DNA from: Nodularia sp. LEGE 06071
GTDB lineage: Bacteria; Cyanobacteriota; Cyanobacteriia; Cyanobacteriales; Nostocaceae
Direction of reading: 5' to 3'
NCBI RefSeq assembly: GCF_015207755.1
Contig: NZ_JADEWH010000002.1
Location: 540,297-604,296 of the forward strand
Length of the DNA stretch: 64,000 nt
A model generated the notes under the pieces. The model was given only the letters and a program-made list of their open reading frames with translations, was not told where the DNA came from and did no database searches. Positions within the stretch are counted from its first letter, which is position 1, and the number at the start of each line of letters is the position of its first letter. Shown here in pieces: positions 18,830 through 28,439 of this stretch. The position numbers and the translations under genes are program-made.

Positions 18830-19744
18830 TTAAGCCAGTTGAAAGAGAAACGTTACCAAATCTCCCTTACCCAGACTGATGCGATCGCCTGCTCTCAGAC
18901 GGTGACGGTTACCCGGTAATAAAGGCGAGTTATTAATGTAAGTACCATTAGAACTGCCCACATCTTCGATGTAGTGAGAATCTCCCTCAATCCGAATATC
19001 TGCGTGTATTCGTGAGACAATTTCCGAATTAGAAAACCCGGAAACATCCACATCTGGGGGAATCCGGTCATTGGGTTTACCGATGTGAATCACAGACAGA
19101 GTTTGCGGCAATTCAATTTCGCGATCGCTTTGGACATGGAATAACCGTGCAGTTACCTGCTGCAATTGCGTCATGGAAGCAAATGGGGCGGGACTCGGTG
19201 CCACTGCCACAGGTTCTGGTTCTGGTGCGGGTGTTTCCACTGCCACAGGTTCCGGTTCTGGTTCTGGTTCTGGCGCTGCCATTGCCACAGGTTCCGGTTC
19301 TGGTTCTGGCTCTGGGGGTGGAGTCAGCACTTCTGGCTCAGAAAAGATAGGTTCAGCTGCAACAGTCGGTGTAGGTGGCGCTGATGCTTCTGGTGGTGAC
19401 ACAGAAATTGCTGTTGGCGGTAGGGGTGAAGCAGCCGGCGGATTGGGATCTGAGTTAATTCCCAAAGCATCTGGTTGTAAAAGTTCTAAAAGCGGATCAG
19501 GTTCAATTAACGGTGGTACTTCTATGGAGATGTCGGGGGCAACGGTGGCCACAGATGTGGCAGCAGCAGGTGCAGCACTTGAGTGGAGATTATAACCACA
19601 TTGACCGCAGAAAGCAGCATCTGCTTGGACAGTTGCGCCGCAGTTAGGGCAGTTACTAGTGGTTGGTAACGGCGTATAACAAGCTTCACACTGGACAGCG
19701 CCGTCTGGATTGGGGTGATTGCAATTAGGACAGACGATCATCAA
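18830..19744 (-). CDS. Zinc-ribbon and FHA-domain protein with Pro/Glu-rich linker
   Basis: 304 residues. Two N-terminal zinc ribbons (CPNCNHPNPDGAVQCEAC and CPNCGATVQADAAFCGQCG), a long Pro/Ala/Glu linker containing PEPEPEP tracts (about residues 95-185), and a C-terminal FHA domain with IHIGKPNDRI, SEIVSRIHADI and VGSSNGTYINN, the phosphothreonine-binding Arg/Ser/Asn residues. It likely reads phosphorylated partners of Ser/Thr kinases such as those in this window. The opposite-strand ORFs over the repeat tract are artefacts of its composition. Confidence 0.92.
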   Translation of the reverse strand: MMIVCPNCNHPNPDGAVQCEACYTPLPTTSNCPNCGATVQADAAFCGQCGYNLHSSAAPAAATSVATVAPDISIEVPPLIEPDPLLELLQPDALGINSDPNPPAASPLPPTAISVSPPEASAPPTPTVAAEPIFSEPEVLTPPPEPEPEPEPVAMAAPEPEPEPEPVAVETPAPEPEPVAVAPSPAPFASMTQLQQVTARLFHVQSDREIELPQTLSVIHIGKPNDRIPPDVDVSGFSNSEIVSRIHADIRIEGDSHYIEDVGSSNGTYINNSPLLPGNRHRLRAGDRISLGKGDLVTFLFQLA

Positions 19745-19975
19745 TTTAAGCCTTTGTTCAAGATCATCGTAAAATAATATTGGCCAGCAGAGAAAACTTT
19801 GTAGACACTTCTGCTGTGAGACAGCGCCACAAAGAAAAGTTGCTCCGAAATTTAGCCAGTTCTAGGCGACTGCATGAGCAGCTGCTAGGAACAAGCTTCC
19901 ATCTCCCGCCGATCAAAAGTTCGCTCAGGGGACAACTCTAGTTTTCAATTTTAACTATTACTCCTGATAGGAAAG

Positions 19976-20698
19976 TTAAGCTGGGAGTTCCGAACCTGCT
20001 GCTGCATCCAGTAACCACAAAAGTTCGCCTTGGGGTTGAATTAACCGGGATGGATAAGTGAAGTCATCTGCTACAGCCGCGAAGACTTGAGCTAAAGCTG
20101 GACGTTTATTCGCACCAGCAACCACAAAAATAACACTGCGTGCAGCATTGATAAATGGGTATGTGAAGGTTATGCGAGGGTTGCCGTCTTTGTTACCCAC
20201 AGTAATCAGCCGGTCATGCACTTTTAAAGCCGGGGTGTGAGGAAACAAAGATGCGGTATGTGCATCATCACCCATTCCTAGCAATACTACATCCAAAGCC
20301 GGAAAGTCCTGGGGGGAAGAATTAAAAAATTCTCGCAGATGCTGTTCGTATTTGGCGGCTGATACTGTGGGATCTCCATCTAAAGTGGGTACAGAGTGAA
20401 TGTTAGCGGCGGGGATATCAACGCGGTCTAACCACGCCCGCCGCGCCATTAGTTCATTGCTATCGGGATGATCTGCTGGTACATAACGTTCATCGCCCCA
20501 AAAGATATGAATTTTATCCCAAGGCAGTTTTTGATCAGCGATCGCCTCGTACAATGGCTTTGGTGTACTACCACCAGCTAAGGCGATGGTAAATTGTCCC
20601 CGTTGTTCAATGGCGGTTGATAACTGAGAAAGAATTAACTCTAGCGATCGCGCTACTAATGCAGAAATATCTGGGAGAACTTCAACCTTTTTATTCAT
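19976..20698 (-). CDS. pgl: 6-phosphogluconolactonase
   Basis: 240 residues, normal length. It hydrolyses 6-phosphogluconolactone in the oxidative pentose phosphate pathway, which supplies NADPH, notably in heterocysts. Signatures: ALAGGSTPKPLYEAIADQ (phosphate-binding), IFWGDERYVPADHPDSN, and LLGMGDDAHTASLFPHTP. The gene has HIP1 sites. rph lies 166 bp upstream on the same strand, but the gap suggests separate promoters. Confidence 0.95.
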   Translation of the reverse strand: MNKKVEVLPDISALVARSLELILSQLSTAIEQRGQFTIALAGGSTPKPLYEAIADQKLPWDKIHIFWGDERYVPADHPDSNELMARRAWLDRVDIPAANIHSVPTLDGDPTVSAAKYEQHLREFFNSSPQDFPALDVVLLGMGDDAHTASLFPHTPALKVHDRLITVGNKDGNPRITFTYPFINAARSVIFVVAGANKRPALAQVFAAVADDFTYPSRLIQPQGELLWLLDAAAGSELPA

Positions 20699-20864
20699 GG
20701 TTTCATGATCATATTGCCGACTTCCAGCAATACCATACCCAACTTATGACTATTCTCCGTTTTAACTTTTGAAACTTTTAACATGATGCCGGAATTGGAC
20801 ACCAGGGGACAAGGGGTGAAAACTCCTGATTCCCGTGTACAGAGGTGATGAATTGCGTCTTTAG

Positions 20865-21608
20865 CTACTCGCTCACAAACAGCTGATCCCAGCCGGCGAT
20901 CGCCTCTCTTTGAGCCATTAACAACTGCTGGATACCTTTTTCGCCAAAATCTAGTAGCTGATTTAACTGAGTCCGGCTATAACTGCCGGCTTCTGCCGTT
21001 CCCTGGACTTCAATTATACCCAAGTGTTGATTCATCACCACGTTGAAATCTACAGTTGCTGCCACATCTTCAATGTAGTTTAAATCTAAATATGGCTCGC
21101 CTTGCAATAAACCCACAGATACTGCTGCTACTTGCCCACATAAAGGCGATCGCTCTAATACACCCTGCTGCAATAATTGAGACACCGCATGAGCTAAAGC
21201 CACAAACCCGCCTGTAATCGCCGCTGTTCTAGTGCCAGCATCTGCTTGTAACACATCAGCATCTACAGTCAGCGTTCGTTCTCCCAAAGCTTGAAAATCA
21301 ATTGCTCCCCGTAAACTACGTCCAATTAAACGTTGAATTTCTTGAGTTCGTCCAGACAACTTCAACAATTCCCGTGCTTGCCGTTCTTGTGTAGCTGAAG
21401 GTAACATCCGATACTCAGATGTTAACCAACCTTTGCCCGTTCCAGCTAAAAACTTCGGCACTCCTTCACTAACACTGACAGTACAAAGTACCTGAGTGTC
21501 TCCAAATCGTGTCAGGACGGAACCGGGAGCAAAGCGGGTAAAACCGGGATGAAAGCTGATGGGACGGAGTTCGTAGGGTTGCCGACCATCGGGACGCTGC
21601 CAAACCAT
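20865..21608 (-). CDS. rph: Ribonuclease PH
   Basis: 247 residues. RNase PH trims the 3' ends of tRNA precursors phosphorolytically. Motifs seen: [15 protein letters not shown] at the N terminus, [35 protein letters not shown], and [19 protein letters not shown] (phosphate-binding). It is preceded by ~300 bp holding STRR-like GGATTTTGG repeats and a 28-bp palindrome. Confidence 0.95.
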   Translation of the reverse strand: MVWQRPDGRQPYELRPISFHPGFTRFAPGSVLTRFGDTQVLCTVSVSEGVPKFLAGTGKGWLTSEYRMLPSATQERQARELLKLSGRTQEIQRLIGRSLRGAIDFQALGERTLTVDADVLQADAGTRTAAITGGFVALAHAVSQLLQQGVLERSPLCGQVAAVSVGLLQGEPYLDLNYIEDVAATVDFNVVMNQHLGIIEVQGTAEAGSYSRTQLNQLLDFGEKGIQQLLMAQREAIAGWDQLFVSE

Positions 21609-21673
21609 GAGACTTGCCTCAGAAATTTTATACAGAACTATACTGCTTTTAGGTTACCAGATACCGCCTGTCA

Positions 21674-21711
21674 GACAATTTTGGATTTTGGATTTTGGAT
21701 TTCGGATTTTG
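21674..21711. repeat. Short tandem repeats (GGATTTT type)
   Basis: Tandem copies of GGATTTT (GGATTTTGGATTTCGG and similar). The reverse complement type (AAAATCC) recurs before nifU at 55563-55592. Such short tandem repeats are common in Nostocales genomes. Confidence 0.6.
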
Positions 21712-21824
21712 GTTCAACTTACAGATAAATCTAGTAAAAGTCGGCGTAAATAAACAGACCATGTAAAATCAATGAAAAGCCTATAAAATTAACGGCGTAG
21801 CTGAAACCAAATATAAATTTAAAT

Positions 21825-21852
21825 GTAGAGACGTTCCATGGAACGTCTCTAC
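21825..21852. repeat. 28-bp perfect palindrome
   Basis: GTAGAGACGTTCCA and its exact complement TGGAACGTCTCTAC join without a spacer. It lies in the gap after the PhyH-like gene's stop (convergent side is none; both neighbours are minus strand), so it could act as a terminator for rph-upstream transcripts, but it looks like a dispersed repeat. A part (ACGTCTCTAC) recurs near 35766. Confidence 0.6.
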
Positions 21853-21905
21853 TATTGGTCATAGTCAAAATCTGTCAGTATTTACCCAAAAAATGAGATT
21901 TTTAC

Positions 21906-22781
21906 TTATGAATATCGGATTTGTAGTAATAGCCGATTTGAGGTCACAGGGGGTTTAACTTTGTGGAAACAAGAAGGATCTTGAACGAAACCAAATCCTT
22001 TTTTTCCAGTAATAACTATTTGCTTGTCTCTACCGTAGTGATTCAGTATGGCATCATCAGCTTGGCAATTAGAAGTCAGCAACATATATAATGGCTTGTG
22101 CTGATGAGAGTGCTTAATCATGATATGAGGCGCAGAATTTATATCTACATCCGTAATATAAAAATATGCTGTCATAAAGTTATAGCCAGCAATATCATAA
22201 TGAAAATTAGTCGGTGGGTAGCTTTTCTTAATTTCTGATTCTGGCAAATCTGAAGCAAAACTCCAAGTTAAATGCTGTGTAATCAGTGTTGGCCAATACT
22301 GGAGATATTCATGGACAATTTCTAAAAGTAGAGGATCATGAACAATTGCCTCTATAGCCTGACAATCTGTGACGTTATTGACCAAGCCTCTCATCACATA
22401 ACGCTCACCTTGTAAATGACCATTTTTGACATTATCTGCGAAAAAAACATCATTAAAGCCTGGTTCTTTGCAAGGAGTTATCCTGGCAAATTCCAAGATT
22501 TCTTCGACCATATTCATCGGGATTTGCAAATCAAATGCTACACCGCAATCACGCAGATCAGCCACAGCTTTTTGGACTGCAATATCTGTAAATATCGATT
22601 GGCGGCGTATTTCTAACCGATTTTCATAAACAGTGGGATTCAAGCTTTGTAATTGATTTTGGAGAATACTGTATGCTTGGCGAACACCATGAAATCTACT
22701 CAAACGTTGTAAATATTGCTTTTTGACTCTTTTTTGAAAGTCATTTTTTAAATGATTTTGTTGTAATTGAGTTTGCACCAT
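21906..22781 (-). CDS. PhyH-like Fe(II)/2-oxoglutarate dioxygenase-fold protein
   Basis: 291 residues. NFHYDIAGYNF supplies an HxD metal-binding pair near residue 195, and SCFHKVKPPVTSNRLLLQIRYS at the C terminus supplies the second His and the 2-oxoglutarate-binding Arg, which is the arrangement of phytanoyl-CoA dioxygenase-like enzymes. Its substrate is unknown. It has a basic N terminus (residues 10-30) and no signal peptide. Neighbours give no pathway clue. Confidence 0.7.
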   Translation of the reverse strand: MVQTQLQQNHLKNDFQKRVKKQYLQRLSRFHGVRQAYSILQNQLQSLNPTVYENRLEIRRQSIFTDIAVQKAVADLRDCGVAFDLQIPMNMVEEILEFARITPCKEPGFNDVFFADNVKNGHLQGERYVMRGLVNNVTDCQAIEAIVHDPLLLEIVHEYLQYWPTLITQHLTWSFASDLPESEIKKSYPPTNFHYDIAGYNFMTAYFYITDVDINSAPHIMIKHSHQHKPLYMLLTSNCQADDAILNHYGRDKQIVITGKKGFGFVQDPSCFHKVKPPVTSNRLLLQIRYS

Positions 22782-23402
22782 GATTTCAGTAAATTAATTT
22801 TTATGCGTCCGTAACTCCCCCTAAAATCCATCACTGAGCAAGCATTATGGATGTAAATAAACAGCAATATTTCTAGAAAAGAGTGGTTTAAATCTATCTC
22901 TAATGATGCTGTTGAGATCATCGTCTGACTTTAATCAGTTAATCTCTATCTCAAGGAATAAATAATACTATACATAATTTGTTTAAGCGTGTAATTCTAT
23001 ACTTGTAGCTAAATTTCCAGAGGAAAATAAGTAGCCATCCTAAATTATTCGTGAAAACCAATAACCCCGGTTTCTTGAAGAAACTAGTACAAGTTGGCGT
23101 AAATCAACAGACCATTCAAAATCCATGAAAAGCCCATTTTATAAGCTTTTTGACTTTTGACTTTTGACTTTTGACTTCCGCCTTGCGGTACTAGGGTTTT
23201 AAAGCTTCGTAATTTTTACAATTGAACCTCCCATGACTAGAAGTCACGAATGTGCAGCTTGCAGAAATCAATTTTGATTGCTATATCTCAATTTGCCAAA
23301 GTTAGTCTTGTGTTGTTGCAAAATCTCTATAGGCAGGATTGAAGATTAAGTAATCAGCGTGAATTTATTAAATAACCCAATTTTCAGGAATTTACTGTAA
23401 TT
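22782..23402. other. 621-bp intergenic region with short repeats
   Basis: Contains a tandem heptamer array (CTTTTGA units, 23147-23177) and a repeat starting about 23089 (GTACAAGTTGGCGTAAAT CAACAGACCAT) that also occurs at about 21735. No gene, RNA or terminator is convincing. Confidence 0.5.
23147..23177. repeat. Heptamer tandem repeat (CTTTTGA)
   Basis: Four tandem copies of CTTTTGA ending in CTTCCGCC. A shorter version is at about 2070-2096. Short tandemly repeated repetitive sequence of the kind known in Anabaena. Confidence 0.65.
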
Positions 23403-23957
23403 TCAGGGCATAGAAAGCAGAGTCGAAATGTTTTGCTGTACCATCTCTGGTAATTGGTCACCGTTGATAGTCAACAGGCGGCGGCGACGGTCGTAATATT
23501 CTAGGATGGGGACGGTGCGATCGTAAAATAATTCTACCCGACGTTGCACAATTTCGGGTTGGTCATCTGGAAGAGAACGCCCCAAAGAGCGACTAACCAT
23601 AATAGCTTCTGGGACTTGTAAATAAATCGCCCAATCCAACTTTTGCCCTAAATCATCCAACAAAAAATCCAATTCCTCAGCTTGAAACGCAGTCCGAGGA
23701 TAACCCTCTAAGACCCAACCCTGATTCACTTTCGGCTTTTGAAGTTGCAAACGGATAAATTCAATCATGATTTCATCCGGGACTAGCTCGCCCTTTGTGA
23801 CATAGGGTTGTGCATAGCGACCTAAATCACTCACATCAGCCATCGCTTCTCGTAAAATCTCACCTGTGGAAATTTGAGGTATGTCAAAATTTCTGCACAG
23901 CCTTTGTGCTTGGGTGCTTTTCCCCGATCCTGAACCTCCCAAAAACACTAATCTCAC
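23403..23957 (-). CDS. adk: Adenylate kinase family nucleoside monophosphate kinase
   Basis: 184 residues, the short-lid form. P-loop GGSGSGKSTQAQRLCRNF, then QISTGEILREAM (NMP-binding), WVLEGYPRTAFQAEEL (adenylate kinase signature; the usual F/GFPR is YPR), and RSLPDDQPEIVQRRV. It makes ADP from ATP and AMP. It is not next to ribosomal genes, so this may be a second, non-operon copy as found in several cyanobacteria. Confidence 0.9.
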   Translation of the reverse strand: MRLVFLGGSGSGKSTQAQRLCRNFDIPQISTGEILREAMADVSDLGRYAQPYVTKGELVPDEIMIEFIRLQLQKPKVNQGWVLEGYPRTAFQAEELDFLLDDLGQKLDWAIYLQVPEAIMVSRSLGRSLPDDQPEIVQRRVELFYDRTVPILEYYDRRRRLLTINGDQLPEMVQQNISTLLSMP

Positions 23958-24248
23958 ACCAACTCACTCCTATTTCGGTAAAATTAATTACAGTGTAAAT
24001 CTGTTTTGCCCAAATCAAGATGATAATTGTTTGCTGCTTCCAGTTTTGTCCATTATTTTGACTTGTCAATTCTGTACAGTCATTAGTTTGATGCAAAAAC
24101 GAAAATCTCCATAATGCTTGACTTGAAGACAAACCTAGTGTTTGACTAAGAGTGCAGATTGCCGAAAACAGCATTAATTATCCAGGTAGATTTGTAGCTA
24201 CGTCTCTGCAAAATTGTCTAATTCTTTGCTATTTTTTGAATTTTCCCT

Positions 24249-24785
24249 ATGATTGCCCAATCAGAAACTCCCAGCCTCAATTCAACTCTCAGCTTACCGT
24301 ATCCAGTTGCCGGACTAGTGCAAGTTTTTACTAGTACACAACGTAATTTTTTTACCGATGTTATAGCCCAATCGCTGAGAATTGCCGGCCAAGGTACACC
24401 AGTATTGGTAGTACAATTTCTGAAAGGCGGTATTCGTCAAGGTCAAGAGCGACCAATTCAATTAGGGCAAAATTTAGATTGGATTCGCTGTGATTTGCCT
24501 CGCTGCATCGACACACCGCATCTAGACGCAGCCGAAGACCAAGCTTTACAACAACTTTGGCAATATACACAACAAGTAGTCAGCGAGAGTAAATATGCTC
24601 TCGTAGTTTTAGATGAATTAAGTTTAGCGATTAACTTTGGCTTAATTCCTGAAACAGAAGTTTTAGAATTTCTCGCACAACGCCCCCCTCATGTGGATAT
24701 TATTCTTACAGGAACCCAGATGCCGAAATCTCTCTTAGATATGGCAGACCAAATTACCGAAATCCGTCGCAGTCATCGACCTTAA
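24249..24785 (+). CDS. CobO/BtuR-like protein lacking the P-loop
   Basis: 178 residues. The C-terminal half has the layout of corrinoid adenosyltransferases of the CobO type: VLVVQFLKGG near residues 52-61, LVVLDELSLAINFGLIP, and ILTGTQMPKSLLDMADQITEIR. At the place where a Walker A (GxGKGKT) is expected the sequence is QVFTSTQRNFFTDVIAQSL, with no GKT. It may be a non-catalytic paralogue or bind ligand differently. It precedes dcd by 55 bp on the same strand, so the two may be co-transcribed. Confidence 0.75.
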   Translation: MIAQSETPSLNSTLSLPYPVAGLVQVFTSTQRNFFTDVIAQSLRIAGQGTPVLVVQFLKGGIRQGQERPIQLGQNLDWIRCDLPRCIDTPHLDAAEDQALQQLWQYTQQVVSESKYALVVLDELSLAINFGLIPETEVLEFLAQRPPHVDIILTGTQMPKSLLDMADQITEIRRSHRP

Positions 24786-24840
24786 GCTGATTCTCGATTG
24801 GGATTGATATGTTGTAGATTTATGCAAAAAGAGGTCAAAC

Positions 24841-25422
24841 GTGCTGAAAAATGATAAATGGATTATTGAACAAGCCAAACTAGGGATGATTTCGCCATTT
24901 GAAAGTTCTCTAGTGCGGCAGATTGAAGACAGGCGAGTCATTAGTTACGGTTTGTCTAGCTATGGCTATGATTTAAGATTATCTCCTACAGATTTTCGGA
25001 TTTTTAGACATATTCCAGGTACGATTGTTAATCCCAAGCGGTTCAATCCTGACAACCTAGAATCTATTGCACTGCAATCTGATGAAGATGGATCATTTTT
25101 CATTATTCCCGCAAATTCATATGCTTTGGGTGTTTCCCTGGAACGATTGCGGATTCCTGCGAACATCACAGTTATTTGTATTGGAAAATCAACTATGGCT
25201 CGTTGTGGAATTATTGCCAACATAACTCCTGCGGAAGCTTCATGGGAAGGCTTCTTGACTCTGGAGTTTAGCAATGCTTCTAGTGCTGACTGTCGCGTCT
25301 ACGCTAATGAGGGTGTGTTGCAGCTACTCTTTTTAGAAGGGGAGCCATGTCAAACAACTTACGCCGAGCGCTTTGGCAAATATCAAAATCAACCACAAAC
25401 TGTCACCATTGCCAAGGTGTAA
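24841..25422 (+). CDS. dcd: dCTP deaminase
   Basis: 193 residues with a GTG start at 24841. It turns dCTP into dUTP for dTMP synthesis, the pathway step that feeds ThyX. Motifs: YGLSSYGYDLRLSPTDF, RLRIPANITVICIGKSTMAR, and EASWEGFLTLEFSNAS (catalytic Glu region). No ATG is available near the N terminus. A strong hairpin lies 130 bp after the stop. Confidence 0.93.
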   Translation: MLKNDKWIIEQAKLGMISPFESSLVRQIEDRRVISYGLSSYGYDLRLSPTDFRIFRHIPGTIVNPKRFNPDNLESIALQSDEDGSFFIIPANSYALGVSLERLRIPANITVICIGKSTMARCGIIANITPAEASWEGFLTLEFSNASSADCRVYANEGVLQLLFLEGEPCQTTYAERFGKYQNQPQTVTIAKV

Positions 25423-25552
25423 AAGTCAGACAATTTTAGATTTGGGATTTGGGATAGCGCAGCGTCTCGTAGAGAGCGTCTTTGGGATTGATTCCACAGA
25501 TAAATCTGGGGGATTATACAATTAAGGAAGTATTGGTCAAAAAATTATTAAT

Positions 25553-25580
25553 TGCTGCTGATCAAGTTTGATCAGCAGCA
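25553..25580. terminator. Perfect 13-bp stem hairpin between convergent genes
   Basis: TGCTGCTGATCAA (25553-25565) is followed after 2 bases by its exact complement (25568-25580). It lies between dcd (plus) and the pentapeptide gene (minus) and is a likely bidirectional terminator, although no long T-run flanks it. Confidence 0.6.
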
Positions 25581-25665
25581 GTTTGGTGTAAATATTTAAC
25601 AGAATTATTGTAGAAAAATATAGATGAATTTGGCTTTTGCACACACTATCAGTGATGTCTAATAT

Positions 25666-26025
25666 CTAATCTGACATAGTGCCATCAGGGAGAGTAGCAT
25701 TACGAAAATTTGCTCCTTCCAAGTTGGCATTAGTCAAATTTGCATCTCGTAAATTGGCACGATCCAAATCAGCTTTATGCAGGTTGGCTCCTGACAAGTT
25801 AGCGCCTTCTAGATTGGCAGCTGTCAGATAGGTTGTACTTAAATCTGCATTAGTGAGATTTGCATCTTCGAGATGTGCTTTATTCAGGTTGGCTTTACTC
25901 AGATTTGCACCGCTAAGATTAACTTGATGTAGGATTGCGCCCCCCAGATTGGCTCTACTCAAATCAACTTGAGAAAAATCTCTTTCTCCAGACGCATAGC
26001 GTTGCAGAAAATTATTGACATCCAT
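25666..26025 (-). CDS. Pentapeptide-repeat protein
   Basis: 119 residues from the ATG at 26023-26025 (MDVNNFLQRYASGERDFSQV). About 17 A(D/N)Lxx units follow (NLGGAILHQVNLSGANLSKA and so on), forming a right-handed quadrilateral beta helix. Function of these small cyanobacterial proteins is unknown. Start at 26040 is possible, but the N-terminal LQRYASGERDF cap sequence fits the chosen Met. Confidence 0.9.
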   Translation of the reverse strand: MDVNNFLQRYASGERDFSQVDLSRANLGGAILHQVNLSGANLSKANLNKAHLEDANLTNADLSTTYLTAANLEGANLSGANLHKADLDRANLRDANLTNANLEGANFRNATLPDGTMSD

Positions 26026-26085
26026 ATCTACCTCATGCAAGTAGAGATATAAGGAACTGTTAATTAATGACAGCCATTTAATTAT

Positions 26086-26358
26086 TTATGTCGCACTGCG
26101 AGAAGTTAACAAGTTCCACAAGAAAACAGCAATGATAGCACCAATTATCGCGACGATGATACCTGTAATACTGAGAGTAGGAGCCGTTAGGGCAAAGGTT
26201 CCTGTACTAAAAAATACTCCCAAGCTACCACCAATAAAAGCGCCAATAATTCCCAGCAAGATGGTTGCTAAAATTCCACCACCTTGATGTCCTGGGTAAA
26301 TGGCTTTAGCGATCGCACCAGCAATTAAACCTAAAACAATCCAAGCAATAATGTTCAT
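26086..26358 (-). CDS. GlsB/YeaQ/YmgE family stress-response membrane protein
   Basis: 90 residues, three hydrophobic helices with the family's Gly-rich pattern: WIVLGLIAGAIAKAIYPG, GGGILATILLGIIGAFIGGS and IVAIIGAIIAVFLW. The family is found in the inner membrane; biochemical role unknown. It lies upstream of the pentapeptide gene on the same strand with a 60-bp gap. Confidence 0.92.
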   Translation of the reverse strand: MNIIAWIVLGLIAGAIAKAIYPGHQGGGILATILLGIIGAFIGGSLGVFFSTGTFALTAPTLSITGIIVAIIGAIIAVFLWNLLTSRSAT

Positions 26359-26684
26359 GATTTTTATTTTTAGTAGCTATTTTTACTGATAGACATAGGC
26401 TAACAATTCCCATCTTGGTATTCAATCTGTCATCAGAACTAATTATTGAGAGCCTCAATTGATTATTTGGGTGATTAGCACTTCTTTTGGTATATACCTA
26501 TATGGAATCTTCAGGGTTATGCACGTATCAATTCTGCGTGATAGCTGGCGTGGCGTAGCCATAGATGCGCCGATGATCTGAGAATTTACGAATCACAAAC
26601 AAATGAGGGGTAGAAAGATATTGGCACAGGTTGACAAAAAAACGGTATAAGCTGTTTTATCTACGCTCTTTTTTCGACTTTACT

Positions 26685-27920
26685 ATGGCAACGATTAACG
26701 ACAACTACCTGAAGCTGAAAGCTGGTTACCTGTTTCCCGAAATTGCCCGGCGGGTGAATGCCTTTGCCGAAGCTAATCCTGACGCGAAAATTATTCGCTT
26801 GGGCATTGGCGATGTGACAGAACCTCTGCCGGAAGCTTGCCGTACAGCGATGATTCAGGCTGTGGAAGAAATGGGCGATCGCACTACCTTTAAAGGCTAT
26901 GGTCCAGAACAAGGTTATGCTTGGTTAAGGGAAAAAATTGCCGCCCACGATTTTCAAGCCAGAGGGGCGGATATCGATGCCTCAGAAATCTTTATCTCCG
27001 ATGGTTCCAAATGCGATACAGGCAACATTCTCGACATTTTCGGCAAAAATAACATAATTGCAGTTACTGACCCTGTATACCCCGTCTATGTAGACACTAA
27101 CGTCATGGCTGGTAATACTGGGGATGCCAACGATCAAGGCGAATTTGGCGGTTTAGTATATCTACCGATTTCGGCTGAGAATAACTTCAAGGCTGAAATT
27201 CCTTCCCAGAAAGTCGATTTAATTTATCTGTGTTTCCCCAATAACCCCACTGGTGCAACTGCTACCAAAGAATATCTCACAGCGTGGGTAGATTATGCCA
27301 AAGCGAATAACTCAATTATTTTCTTTGATGCTGCCTACGAAGCTTATATCACCGATCCCGCCCTTCCTCATTCCATATACGAGATTGAAGGCGCAAGAGA
27401 ATGTGCCATTGAGTTTCGTTCTTTCTCCAAGAATGCAGGTTTTACCGGAACCCGTTGCGCGTTAACCGTTGTACCCAAGACGCTGACAGCAAAAGCGGCT
27501 GATGGTTCCGATGTGGAACTGTGGAAGCTGTGGAATCGCCGCCAATCGACTAAATTTAATGGCGTTTCCTACATCATCCAACGGGGTGCAGAAGCGGTTT
27601 ACTCCGAGGCAGGACAGGCGCAAATTAAAGCCTTGGTGAGTTTTTACCTAGAAAATGCCCAAATTATTCGTGAACAACTATTAGCGGCTGGATTAGCTGT
27701 GTATGGTGGGGTAAATGCACCTTATGTATGGGTAAAAACTCCGAATAACTTATCTAGTTGGGACTTTTTCGACAAGCTGCTGCAAACTGTGAATGTAGTG
27801 GGTACACCCGGTTCTGGTTTTGGCGCTGCGGGTGAAGGTTACTTCCGCATTTCCGCATTTAATAGTCGGGAAAATGTCGAAGAAGCTATGAAGCGGATTA
27901 CCGAAAAGTTTAAAGTGTAA
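26685..27920 (+). CDS. dapL: LL-diaminopimelate aminotransferase
   Basis: 411 residues from the ATG at 26685 ([20 protein letters not shown]); the frame extends 18 codons upstream but that part is not family-like. The enzyme makes LL-DAP from tetrahydrodipicolinate and glutamate in lysine/peptidoglycan synthesis, the route used by cyanobacteria and plants. Seen: [43 protein letters not shown], and the PLP-Lys in [17 protein letters not shown]. Its 3' end is duplicated in tandem just downstream and again at 31 kb. Confidence 0.96.
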   Translation: MATINDNYLKLKAGYLFPEIARRVNAFAEANPDAKIIRLGIGDVTEPLPEACRTAMIQAVEEMGDRTTFKGYGPEQGYAWLREKIAAHDFQARGADIDASEIFISDGSKCDTGNILDIFGKNNIIAVTDPVYPVYVDTNVMAGNTGDANDQGEFGGLVYLPISAENNFKAEIPSQKVDLIYLCFPNNPTGATATKEYLTAWVDYAKANNSIIFFDAAYEAYITDPALPHSIYEIEGARECAIEFRSFSKNAGFTGTRCALTVVPKTLTAKAADGSDVELWKLWNRRQSTKFNGVSYIIQRGAEAVYSEAGQAQIKALVSFYLENAQIIREQLLAAGLAVYGGVNAPYVWVKTPNNLSSWDFFDKLLQTVNVVGTPGSGFGAAGEGYFRISAFNSRENVEEAMKRITEKFKV

Positions 27921-28054
27921 AAATCTGTGGTGGGCATTACCCACCATAAAAATTTCCGCATTTAATAGTCGGGAAAATGTCGAAGAAGCTATGAAGCGGA
28001 TTACCGAAAAGTTTAAAGTGTAAAAATCTGTGGTGGGCATTACCCACCATAAAA
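27849..28054 (+). repeat. 103-bp tandem duplication covering the dapL 3' end and its downstream hairpin
   Basis: The unit 27849-27951 (last 24 codons of dapL, stop, and GTGGTGGGCATTACCCACCA) is repeated almost exactly at 27952-28054, offset by 103 bp. The second unit is not in frame behind a start. GTGGGCATTACCCAC can form a hairpin and may be the dapL terminator, now present twice. Confidence 0.85.
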
Positions 28055-28184
28055 TATTTCTTGTCATTTGTCCTTCCTTCTCTCTTTCTTTGTGTACTTT
28101 GCGCCCTTTGCGGTTCGTTCCTCATATAAAATATGATCAACTTAGCAGTAATTCAGTATTAACAACTTCTATGGTTTTACTTCT

Positions 28185-28439
28185 GAAATAATAGTAACTA
28201 GCGGTGGTGTTGATAGATTAGAAATTTATAAGATTTTAGGTGTCAAGGAAGTTTGGTTTTTTAGAAATAATCAATTTGAAATTTATATTTTGCAGGGTGA
28301 AAATTATCAACAAGTTGTCAAAAGTGAGTTATTGCCAAATCTAGATTTAGAACTATTGGCGGAATATGCGATCGCACCCGATCCTTTAGAAGCTATACTA
28401 GCATTTCGGGAAAAAGTTAAAGCAAGTTTGGGTTACTGA
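28185..28439 (+). pseudogene. Uma2 (DUF820) family endonuclease, 5'-truncated, copy 1
   Basis: The frame EIIVTSGGVDRLEIYKILGV, KEVWFFRNNQFEIYIL, then ...EYAIAPDPLEAILAFREKV and a stop is the C-terminal half of a Uma2 restriction-endonuclease-fold protein. The N-terminal half and start codon are missing. Its last seven bases overlap the 3' end of the opposite histidine kinase. A second copy is at 31330-31608. Confidence 0.75.

Noticed and set aside
19147..19595. Gly/Ser- or Cys/Trp-rich plus-strand ORFs
   Set aside because: Complement of the FHA protein's Pro/Glu linker; composition artefact.
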